From the NCBI GenBank assembly GCA_014796735.1, contig JAAVIG010000040.1, forward strand, positions 1 to 11,447: a stretch of 11,447 nucleotides of DNA. Direction: 5' to 3'. This stretch comes from Oscillospiraceae bacterium. Its GTDB lineage: Bacteria > Bacillota > Clostridia > Oscillospirales > Ruminococcaceae. The notes under the pieces were generated by a model that saw only the letters and a list, made by a program, of their open reading frames with translations, was not told the origin of the DNA and did no database searches. A program made the position numbers and the translations under genes. Numbering within the stretch: position 1 is the first letter of the stretch; each line of letters opens with the position of its first letter. Positions 6,042-11,447 of this stretch are shown piece after piece.

Positions 6042-6657
6042 GATTATTACAATCGGTCGTGAGCTTGGCAGCGGAGGAAGAACAATCGGAAAGGAAGTTG
6101 CAAGGCGTCTTGGGATTGAATATTACGATAGACAGATCATTGATGATGCGGCGAAAATATCCGGTTTGTCGGCAGAATATATTCAAAAATCCGAAGACAA
6201 TATCACCGGAAGCCTTTTATACAGTCTTGTTATGAACATGCCCTACGGATCGGGCTGTTTTGAAAAATCAAGGGAAACGCTTCCGTTGGATACTCAAATT
6301 TTTCTTGCTCAGCAGGAGGCGATAGTCAGCCCTGCTGCAAAGGGTTCTTGTGTTATAGTTGGCAGATGTGCGGATTACATTCTGAAAGATAAAGAAAAGT
6401 TGCTCCGCTGTTTTATTTACGCGCCGATTGAAAACCGTGTGCGCCGTGCGGTTAACGAATATGGAGCAGCTGAAAACGGTGCGGAGAAAATGATCCGACA
6501 AATGGATAAAAAACGCGGCAGCCGCTATAATGCTTTTACCGATCAGATATGGGGAGCACGGGCAAATTACGACCTGATGATAAACAGTGCTTCATTTGGA
6601 TTAATGGGTGCTTGCGATTTAATTATTGAGAGCTTTGATCGGATAAACAGCCGGTAA
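6034..6657 (+). CDS. Cytidylate-kinase-like family protein (P-loop NMP-kinase fold)
   Basis: A 207-residue protein of the Cytidylate_kin2 type. The glycine-rich nucleotide loop lies near the N-terminus (GRELGSGGRTIGKEVARRLG, 8-27), followed by EYYDRQII and, mid-protein, CVIVGRCADYIL (106-117), then FIYAP with Arg-rich lid segments (RVRRAV, KKRGSRYNAFT). These are hallmarks of this poorly understood group; some members resemble Cmk but their substrates are mostly unproven. Start is GTG 6034, with GGAGAG about 7 bases upstream. It lies inside the last codons of the MATE gene, so translation is coupled. Why a nucleotide-kinase-like protein accompanies an exporter is not known; it may modify the exported molecule or act as a housekeeping kinase. 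A strong terminator closes the operon. Confidence 0.88.
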   Translation: MNKIITIGRELGSGGRTIGKEVARRLGIEYYDRQIIDDAAKISGLSAEYIQKSEDNITGSLLYSLVMNMPYGSGCFEKSRETLPLDTQIFLAQQEAIVSPAAKGSCVIVGRCADYILKDKEKLLRCFIYAPIENRVRRAVNEYGAAENGAEKMIRQMDKKRGSRYNAFTDQIWGARANYDLMINSASFGLMGACDLIIESFDRINSR

Positions 6658-6735
6658 GGTGAAGAAAAATAGTTTTATATCAGTAGTGGCAGGTATAAAT
6701 CAAATGGAATACAGATAAACGGTTTCATAAGTTAG

Positions 6736-6766
6736 ACTGAGTCCTTCCTCCGGGACTCAGTTTTTT
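6736..6766 (+). terminator. Rho-independent terminator of the marR-MATE-kinase operon
   Basis: A perfect 9-bp stem (6736-6744 with 6753-6761), an eight-base loop and six consecutive T residues (6761-6766). This is the clearest intrinsic terminator in the window and marks the end of the operon about 80 bases after the kinase stop. Between 6662 and 6735 I see no further feature. Confidence 0.92.
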
Positions 6767-6780
6767 AATTCAAAAATTGA

Positions 6781-6972
6781 GCCGCATAAAACAAAAAAGT
6801 TAGGGCTTGTTTGAAAATAGAGGAAGTGCTGGATTTTTGCTCCAAAATGGTTAGCTTCAAGGAAAAAACCGCAAGGCAAACTGACGTTTGTCGAGGATTT
6901 TTGACGTAGAAGATGACCGTTTTGGGGCAAAAAGACGGTGCTTCCGATTTTTCAAACAAGCCCTAATGCGGC
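6781..6972 (-). terminator. Stem-loop apparently split by a MITE (possible ThuA-operon terminator)
   Basis: GCCGCAT (6781-6787) and ATGCGGC (6966-6972) are perfect complements lying just outside the two ends of the 167-bp element. If the element and one TA were removed they would form a 7-bp GC-rich stem with a ~15-base loop. On the minus strand this would be followed by TCAATTTTTG, as in a terminator for the ThuA gene. This is inferred, not shown. Confidence 0.4.
6800..6966. mobile_element. MITE-like element with 18-bp terminal inverted repeats
   Basis: The ends TTAGGGCTTGTTTGAAAA (6800-6817) and its exact reverse complement (6949-6966) enclose 131 bases. Complementarity continues inward: the stretch at about 6820-6851 pairs imperfectly with 6918-6946, so most of the element could fold into one long hairpin. 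There is no ORF inside large enough for a transposase. The terminal TA at both ends is compatible with a TA target duplication of the mariner/IS630 type, but this is inference. It fills most of the 377-base gap between the kinase gene and the ThuA gene, together with the operon terminator. Confidence 0.82.
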
Positions 6973-7034
6973 AAATTACACATTGTTATTTTTACTTACG
7001 AATATATGAATAATATTGTTCAAGTGGAAGTTTT

Positions 7035-7700
7035 TTATTTAACATCTTGTTTGCGTACACACCATTCTGCGGCATTCTGCAATATTTTAAGATATTCGCC
7101 GCAAATAAGATTTTCTGTGGAATGTCCGGGAGTAATTCCGCATATTTTTCCTTTTCCCAGCACATGTGCCCATAGTGCGGGCTGCTTGCCGTGCTGAGAT
7201 ATTGTATAACCCAAAATCTCTGTCGGAAAATCGGGCAGCATTTCTATAATATAATGCTCGTCAATGGCGGGAAAGGTAAATTCCACCACATTTTCAGTAA
7301 TAGGATGAACCTTTTCGGGAACAAATTTTACTTCACACTGCGGCGGATGAGTGATAAACCGGGCGCGCAATATTTCTTGTGTAATAATATGCTCATTCGG
7401 CAGATCGGTAAGTCCGCAGTGAATGGCAAGAAAACCCATTCCGTTGTCATTGATACTTTTTTTCAGCTTGTTGCTCCACTTATCATCACACCATATCGGC
7501 GTAGGAATCTGATCGTTTTCAATCGGATCCTTAAATGTTACAAGCAAGTCGGGAGAGAACGGTTTATTCAGAAATTCCGCAGGATCTTCTGTCATTTCTA
7601 CGTCCCATTTCTCATTAGGCAGCATATGCCCGATAACAGGCATTATGGTGTCGGTGGGGTGCCAATAATCCCCTGTTAAGATCAACGCTGTGTTTTTCAT
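7035..7700 (-). CDS. ThuA-like domain protein
   Basis: A 221-residue cytosolic protein with the ThuA fold (class I glutamine-amidotransferase-like), named after the trehalose-utilisation protein of rhizobia. Family signs are ALILTGDYWHPTDT at the N-terminus, GFLAIHCGLTDLP (89-101) in the position of the usual GIHGG motif, DEHYIIE (147-153), and HGKQPALWAHVLGKGKICG..PGHS (170-194), which matches the usual PvvW..yGkGrv...GH ending. Its length is normal for stand-alone ThuA proteins. No signal peptide is present. The biochemical role of most ThuA proteins is unproven; sugar or polyol metabolism is suggested for some. AGGAGA precedes the ATG by seven bases. The TetR gene ends 16 bases upstream on the same strand, so the two are probably one transcript. 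Confidence 0.88.
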   Translation of the reverse strand: MKNTALILTGDYWHPTDTIMPVIGHMLPNEKWDVEMTEDPAEFLNKPFSPDLLVTFKDPIENDQIPTPIWCDDKWSNKLKKSINDNGMGFLAIHCGLTDLPNEHIITQEILRARFITHPPQCEVKFVPEKVHPITENVVEFTFPAIDEHYIIEMLPDFPTEILGYTISQHGKQPALWAHVLGKGKICGITPGHSTENLICGEYLKILQNAAEWCVRKQDVK

Positions 7701-7716
7701 TGCAAATTCTCCTTTT

Positions 7717-8229
7717 TTATTTACCCATCATTTTATGGAAAATTTCGACCATTTCTTCATGTGTTTCGCAAAATCCACGCCTTACCCATTCGTCAAGCAA
7801 GCCGAACAGCCCGTATGAGTAAAATCGCGCCCCGTAGCATTCCTCCGCGTTAGCTCCGTATTGAGGGGTCATTACCGTATAAAATGCGTCGAATATCGCT
7901 GACTGCATTTTGGCATTATAAATTATTACGATAATTTCCCGCATTTCATAGTTGAAAAGAAAAAAATCACGAGCGTTGGAAATATCATATCTGTTTTGAA
8001 TCTTGATATCATGCTTATCAGCCCACTTGAACCAAAGCGTTGTCAGCTTGAAAGTTATAGCCTCGCTTTTGGACGTGAAGTTTCTGAACCATGTGGAGCG
8101 GTGTACTCCCGCGGACACGGCTATTTCATCAATAGTGATGTCGGAAACGGATTTACGGGACATCAGATTTATCAGCGCGTCTGCCATACATTCCTTTAAA
8201 AACTGAGTTGTTTTTGCGTTATTTCCCAT
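7717..8229 (-). CDS. TetR-family transcriptional regulator
   Basis: A 170-residue regulator with an N-terminal TetR helix-turn-helix (about 29-52: DITIDEIAVSAGVHRSTWFRNF) and a shorter helical C-terminal ligand or dimer domain, slightly small for the family. In the recognition-helix region TWFRNF takes the place of the common TFYRHF. I place the start at ATG 8229, preceded by AAAGGG; the longer TTG reading (8277) would run through the inverted repeat at 8252-8275 and has no better signal. It is transcribed with the ThuA gene downstream and divergently from the HAD and hydrolase genes. Divergent TetR regulators usually control the opposite operon and themselves, so it probably governs the hydrolase cluster. 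The ligand is unknown. Confidence 0.9.
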   Translation of the reverse strand: MGNNAKTTQFLKECMADALINLMSRKSVSDITIDEIAVSAGVHRSTWFRNFTSKSEAITFKLTTLWFKWADKHDIKIQNRYDISNARDFFLFNYEMREIIVIIYNAKMQSAIFDAFYTVMTPQYGANAEECYGARFYSYGLFGLLDEWVRRGFCETHEEMVEIFHKMMGK

Positions 8230-8251
8230 AATATGCCCTTTCGTGGTTGAA

Positions 8252-8275
8252 GCGACTTTTTGTCCAAAAAGTCGC
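8252..8275. promoter_or_regulatory. Inverted repeat 1 in the TetR leader
   Basis: Perfect 10-bp arms GCGACTTTTT (8252-8261) and AAAAAGTCGC (8266-8275) around a four-base centre, 22 bases upstream of the tetR start codon. It shares GCGA(C/T)T..AGTCGC half-sites with a shorter palindrome at 8330-8343. It may be a TetR operator or an RNA hairpin in the leader. Confidence 0.6.
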
Positions 8276-8329
8276 AAATGGTTTTACGGTACTTGATTTA
8301 ATAAAATAAAAATGCTAATATATGTTAAA

Positions 8330-8343
8330 GCGATTAAAGTCGC
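8330..8343. promoter_or_regulatory. Inverted repeat 2 in the TetR leader
   Basis: GCGATT-AA-AGTCGC (8330-8343) is a compact palindrome with one G-T mismatch pair. Its half-sites match those of the 24-bp repeat at 8252-8275, but their separation is ten bases shorter, about one helical turn. It lies some 25 bases downstream of the predicted tetR transcription start. Confidence 0.5.
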
Positions 8344-8374
8344 ACAAATAACTTTATGTTGCAGAACCAATAAC

Positions 8375-8403
8375 AGTATAACAAAAGAATACTTTTTTGT
8401 CAA
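8375..8403 (-). promoter_or_regulatory. Promoter of the tetR-thuA unit
   Basis: On the minus strand a perfect TTGACA (8403-8398), a 17-base spacer and TATACT (8380-8375). It predicts a leader of about 135 bases before ATG 8229. The same stretch is itself palindromic (CAGTATA at 8374-8380 with TATACTG at 8404-8410), so a regulator could sit across the promoter. No equally good plus-strand promoter for the HAD gene was found here. Confidence 0.82.
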
Positions 8404-8439
8404 TATACTGCCCCACAATTTACGGTAAAGGAAATAAAG

Positions 8440-9153
8440 ATGAAAATTACAACAATACTGTTTGATCTTGACGGGACGCTGCTTCCAATGGATAACGATG
8501 AGTTTACAAAGGGCTACTTCAAACTGCTTGCCAAAGCCCTTGCTCCTCACGGATATGATTCCAAGGCTTTGGTCAAAGCAATATGGATAGGAACGGCTGC
8601 AATGGTGAAAAATGACGGAACACAAAGCAACGAGGCGGCGTTTTGGAGAACATTTTCCGAGATATACGGAGAAAAGGCGCTTGCCGATAAGCCGCTTTTT
8701 GACGAGTTTTATAAAAACGGGTTTAAGAACGCCAAAGCGTTGTGCGACTGCAATCCGCAGGCCGCCGCTGCCGTGCGGAAGCTTAAAGAGGCGGGATACC
8801 GCATTGCGCTTGCAACGAACCCCATATTCCCCGGTGAGGCGACCGAAAGCCGCATACGCTGGGCGGGATTTTCTCTGGAGGAGTTTGAGTTGTATACCTC
8901 ATACGAGAATATCGGATTTTGCAAGCCGAATCCCGAATACTACCGCGAGATTGCCCGAAGATTAAATGCAGCTCCTGAGGAATGTATTATGGTCGGGAAC
9001 GACGTGACGGAGGACATGATTGCGCAAAGCGTAGGAATGAAGGTGTTTCTGCTCACGGACTGCCTTATCAACAAGGAGCGCAAGGATATTTCGGTTTTTC
9101 CGCGCGGCAGTTTTGAGCAGATGACCGATTATATACAGTCTAAAGAAGCTTAG
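8440..9153 (+). CDS. HAD-superfamily phosphatase/hydrolase
   Basis: A 237-residue cytosolic HAD hydrolase that probably removes phosphate from a small metabolite. All four motifs are present: DLDGTLL with the nucleophile Asp9 and acid/base Asp11, motif II Thr126 in LATNP, motif III Lys162 in CKPNPEYY, and motif IV GNDVTED with Asp188 and Asp192 for Mg2+. The helical cap lies between about 16 and 100, as in subclass I phosphoglycolate-phosphatase-like enzymes. The substrate is not determinable. The ATG follows AAAGGA. It is the first gene of a plus-strand run with two alpha/beta hydrolases (54-base and 33-base gaps) and is divergent from tetR. This gene is more GC-rich in its middle than its neighbours. 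Confidence 0.92.
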   Translation: MKITTILFDLDGTLLPMDNDEFTKGYFKLLAKALAPHGYDSKALVKAIWIGTAAMVKNDGTQSNEAAFWRTFSEIYGEKALADKPLFDEFYKNGFKNAKALCDCNPQAAAAVRKLKEAGYRIALATNPIFPGEATESRIRWAGFSLEEFELYTSYENIGFCKPNPEYYREIARRLNAAPEECIMVGNDVTEDMIAQSVGMKVFLLTDCLINKERKDISVFPRGSFEQMTDYIQSKEA

Positions 9154-9207
9154 CAGAAAATATGCGTTGCTGTACAACAGTCATTTCAATAAAAAGGAGA
9201 ATTTTTC

Positions 9208-10251
9208 ATGGAAAAAACAAAAACGCCAAAAAAGCATAAGGCTCTTAAAGTTATTGGTATCGTTCTTGGAGTACTCTTGGCTCTTGTAATAGGATTGTAT
9301 TTCTATATTACGGCCCATACGCAGGTTTTTGTCGGATTGCTGCAAAAACTGTCCTACGGAGATGCTCCCATCAACTCCTACGAGCCTTTTTATGAACCAA
9401 TCAACGGCAAAAAAGAAAACGGACAGTATCTAATCAGCGAGATTTGCTATGATACCGAATATCCAAACAGCTTTTTAGATATAATCTATCCCGATGAAAA
9501 CCTTGAAACAGATCGTCCTACTCTCTTCTATTTTCATGGCGGCGGATTTTTTGCGGGCAGCAAGAACATGGGAGACCCTATGGCAGCGAGCGATTCAACG
9601 GCATTGCTCGATGATCTCTGCGCGGCGGGTTACAATATCGTGAACGTCGATTATGCACTTGTTCCGGACTGTCACTTTCCCGTGCCGCTTATTCAGGCGA
9701 ACCGCGCGTTTGAGTACATAGTTTCCCACAAGGACGAGTATCATCTGAATACAGACAACATTGTGATTATGGGTTCGTCGGCCGGCGCTATCATGACCAG
9801 TCAGCTCGGCAGCATTATCACCAATCCCGAATACGCAAAGCTTTTGGGGATTGCATCTGCGTTGACGTCAGATCAAGTTAAGGCTGTTGTAGTAGATGAC
9901 GCCCCCCTTGATTATAAGGCATTCTCTTTATCTACCAAAATCCTCATGGGAAACTATATGAAGAACAGCATTTATCTTTCCGCAGAGGATATCAAGCGAT
10001 ATAACAATATAGAAAGTCTGACAGCGGAATATCCTGCCTCTTTTCTGCTTGGAAGTGAATACAGGCACGATATGAATGAAATGCACAATGCGTTGGAGAA
10101 GCTCGGTGCGGAAAATATACTTGTTGATCCGTTTGCGGAGTACGGCGAGGTCAAGCCGCACTGCTTTGTGGCAAACGAGCGAGTTGATCCGATCGCGAAA
10201 GAGGCGTTTGATAAACTGATAAATTTTCTGAACGATAAGACCAATAATTAA
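9208..10251 (+). CDS. Membrane-anchored alpha/beta hydrolase (HSL-type esterase)
   Basis: A 347-residue protein with a short lysine-rich cytosolic tail, one membrane span at about 13-34 and an extracytoplasmic hydrolase domain. It has the hormone-sensitive-lipase-type HGGGF oxyanion motif (110-114) and the GSSAG nucleophile elbow (Ser191), with a likely catalytic His318 in KPHCF. In the place where this family usually has a catalytic Asp, the sequence reads LLGSEYRHD, so the acid could be Glu284 or Asp288. Esterases of this kind act on short-chain esters or acetylated sugars; the substrate here is unknown. AAGGAGA precedes the ATG by seven bases. The next gene codes for another anchored hydrolase, suggesting a shared surface process. 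Confidence 0.9.
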   Translation: MEKTKTPKKHKALKVIGIVLGVLLALVIGLYFYITAHTQVFVGLLQKLSYGDAPINSYEPFYEPINGKKENGQYLISEICYDTEYPNSFLDIIYPDENLETDRPTLFYFHGGGFFAGSKNMGDPMAASDSTALLDDLCAAGYNIVNVDYALVPDCHFPVPLIQANRAFEYIVSHKDEYHLNTDNIVIMGSSAGAIMTSQLGSIITNPEYAKLLGIASALTSDQVKAVVVDDAPLDYKAFSLSTKILMGNYMKNSIYLSAEDIKRYNNIESLTAEYPASFLLGSEYRHDMNEMHNALEKLGAENILVDPFAEYGEVKPHCFVANERVDPIAKEAFDKLINFLNDKTNN

Positions 10252-10284
10252 CTGTAAGTGTTGCGGTTTCAATAGGAGAGAGGT

Positions 10285-11208
10285 ATGAAAAAGGTTTTGA
10301 AAATTACGGGAATTGTTATTCTGATTTTAATAGCGCTTATTATTTTGTTGCTTGTTTACTTGGCTATTAAACCTATGGTGCCGCCGCAGTATACCGATTC
10401 GGTAGTTACCGGCGGCAAGATCGAAGCTGAATACATAAAGAACGGCACATACGATGTTGAATATCTTGAAGTCGGAGCAATGCAGAATTTCAAAAAATAC
10501 GAGATATGGTATCCTGCGGAATTGTTAAACGGCAGCAAGAAGTTCCCGGTTATCATAGTAAGCAATGGCACAGGCGTTAAGGCATCAAAGGCGAAGGCTA
10601 TGTTTGAGCATTTCGCGAGCTGGGGATTTATCATTGTCGGAACGGAGGAAGAGTATTCTTGGAACGGCTTTTCGGCTGAAATGAGCTTGAATTATCTTTT
10701 AAAATGCAATGATGATAGGGAAAGTATTTTTTACCAAAAGGTAGACATAGATAATATCGGCTCTGTCGGACATTCGCAAGGCGGAGTTGGCGCGATCAAT
10801 TCCGTTACCGATACGAAACACAGCAGTTTGTATAAAACAGTTGTTGCCGAAAGCCCTACGAATACAGAGCTTGCCAAATCCTTGGAATGGGACTCCGACA
10901 TCAGCAAGGTCAATATACCCATTATGTTGGTGGCAGGAACGGGTAAAGTTGATTCGCAGACAATAATTCCAATCGACAAGCTGAATGAGATGTATGATCT
11001 TGTAAAACAAGCACCGATAAAAGTAATGGCGCGCAGAAACGGTCTTGATCACGGAGAAATACTCTATTCCGTTGACGGATATGTTACAGCTTGGTTTATG
11101 TGGCAGCTGCAAGGTGATAACGAAGCCGCTAAAGCCTTCATAGGTGATGCGCCGGAGTTATGTAATAACGATCTTTATGTTGACATAAGAATTGATGTTA
11201 CCGGATAA
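10285..11208 (+). CDS. Membrane-anchored alpha/beta hydrolase (dienelactone-hydrolase/PET-hydrolase-like fold)
   Basis: A 307-residue protein with MKK followed by a long membrane span (about 6-28) and an outside-facing hydrolase domain. The nucleophile elbow is GHSQGG (Ser164), preceded by IGSV as in cutinase-like and chlorophyllase-like alpha/beta hydrolases. The likely His is His256 in GLDHGEILY, and the Asp may be Asp223 after VAGTGK. The oxyanion region is SNGTGVKA (93-100), unlike the HGGGF of its neighbour, so the two genes belong to different families and are not a recent duplication. An AGGAGAGAGG ribosome binding site directly precedes the ATG. It is probably in one transcript with the genes on either side. 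Substrate unknown; an ester at the cell surface is likely. Confidence 0.88.
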   Translation: MKKVLKITGIVILILIALIILLLVYLAIKPMVPPQYTDSVVTGGKIEAEYIKNGTYDVEYLEVGAMQNFKKYEIWYPAELLNGSKKFPVIIVSNGTGVKASKAKAMFEHFASWGFIIVGTEEEYSWNGFSAEMSLNYLLKCNDDRESIFYQKVDIDNIGSVGHSQGGVGAINSVTDTKHSSLYKTVVAESPTNTELAKSLEWDSDISKVNIPIMLVAGTGKVDSQTIIPIDKLNEMYDLVKQAPIKVMARRNGLDHGEILYSVDGYVTAWFMWQLQGDNEAAKAFIGDAPELCNNDLYVDIRIDVTG

Positions 11209-11249
11209 AACAAGTGGATCTGATAACAGCAAGAAAGAGGTTCTAAGAC

Positions 11250-11447
11250 ATGAACAGACAAGTTGCTGATCAAAAAAGCCCAAACCCGAAAGGCAAAAAG
11301 AAACTTAAATTCAAAGGGCTTTCAAGTTTTTGGAAAGGTATGGTTATCGGACTTACCTTAACGACGCTTGCCGCTGCCGGTGCGGCGATAGGATTTTTTA
11401 TGGTGAACATATATCCTTTATCTTTCCAAGCGGAAGCCGATATAAAA
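11250..11447 (+). CDS. N-terminus of a membrane-anchored protein (3' end outside window)
   Basis: The first 66 codons of a gene cut off by the window edge. ATG 11250 follows AGAGG about nine bases upstream and lies 41 bases after the preceding stop, so it probably belongs to the same operon. The peptide starts with a basic, polar stretch (NPKGKKKLKFKG), followed by a membrane span at about 31-54 (MVIGLTLTTLAAAGAAIGFF), then NIYPLSFQAEADIK facing outside. This layout resembles the two upstream anchored hydrolases, and it could be a third one, but no catalytic motif lies within the part seen. Confidence 0.75.
   Translation, partial: MNRQVADQKSPNPKGKKKLKFKGLSSFWKGMVIGLTLTTLAAAGAAIGFFMVNIYPLSFQAEADIK

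Noticed and set aside
7191..7679. Plus-strand 162-codon ORF opposite the ThuA gene
   Set aside because: It is the antisense shadow of a recognisable ThuA protein, and its translation has no coherent domain.
8371..8410. A plus-strand promoter for the HAD gene in the CAGTATA/TATACTG palindrome
   Set aside because: TATACT (8404-8409) and TATAAC (8377-8382) lack any acceptable -35 box at 16-18 bases, so no promoter can be called although one must exist.
9154..9207. Terminator between the HAD and esterase genes
   Set aside because: Only a tiny GTTG..CAAC hairpin without a T-run is present; co-transcription is more likely.

Overview
The window looks like chromosomal DNA of a low-to-moderate GC, Gram-positive gut-type clostridium (Ruminococcus/Oscillospiraceae-like). 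This rests on strong purine-rich ribosome binding sites, near-consensus sigma-A promoters, a sortase-type NPxTG anchor, a MATE / cytidylate-kinase-like gene pair of the kind seen in Clostridia, and a conjugative-element coupling protein of Firmicutes type. Species cannot be fixed from the sequence alone.

Layout. (1) 1-980: the C-terminal part of a VirD4/TraG-type conjugation coupling protein is followed almost at once, in the same frame but past a stop codon, by the C-terminal tail of a DUF5605-type glycosidase. This looks like the scar of a mobile element joined to a broken carbohydrate gene. A stem-loop terminator closes it. (2) 1085-3836, minus strand: a secreted, apparently sortase-anchored GH43 hydrolase with a CBM6-like domain, a strong terminator, two further inverted repeats, then an AraC-family regulator with its own promoter. 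The GH43 gene also has a clear promoter. (3) 3955-4083: a 42-codon ORF with an excellent ribosome binding site lies between the GH43 gene and the next operon. (4) 4092-6766: a MarR-type regulator, a MATE efflux pump and a cytidylate-kinase-like protein form one plus-strand unit. It has a perfect-consensus promoter, two near-identical 20-bp palindromic sites (one before marR, one before the pump) and a rho-independent terminator. (5) 6800-6966: a 167-bp MITE-like element with perfect 18-bp inverted ends, apparently inserted inside another stem-loop. (6) 7035-8403, minus strand: a ThuA-like protein and a TetR-type regulator, with a strong promoter and a 5' leader holding two related inverted repeats. 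(7) 8440-11447, plus strand, divergent from the tetR gene: a HAD phosphatase, two membrane-anchored alpha/beta hydrolases and the start of a third membrane-anchored protein, probably co-transcribed.

How it fits together. The left half is carbohydrate utilisation (GH43, AraC, glycosidase relic) disturbed by a mobile element. The centre is a MepR/MepA-like self-regulated drug or metabolite export module. The right half is a divergent TetR-controlled locus of small-molecule hydrolases whose substrate cannot be read from sequence. I see no CRISPR array, rRNA, tRNA, toxin-antitoxin or phage-defence system. The observations most worth a second look are the paired MarR sites, the element/glycosidase junction, the MITE that splits a stem-loop, the TetR leader repeats and the anchored-hydrolase cluster.
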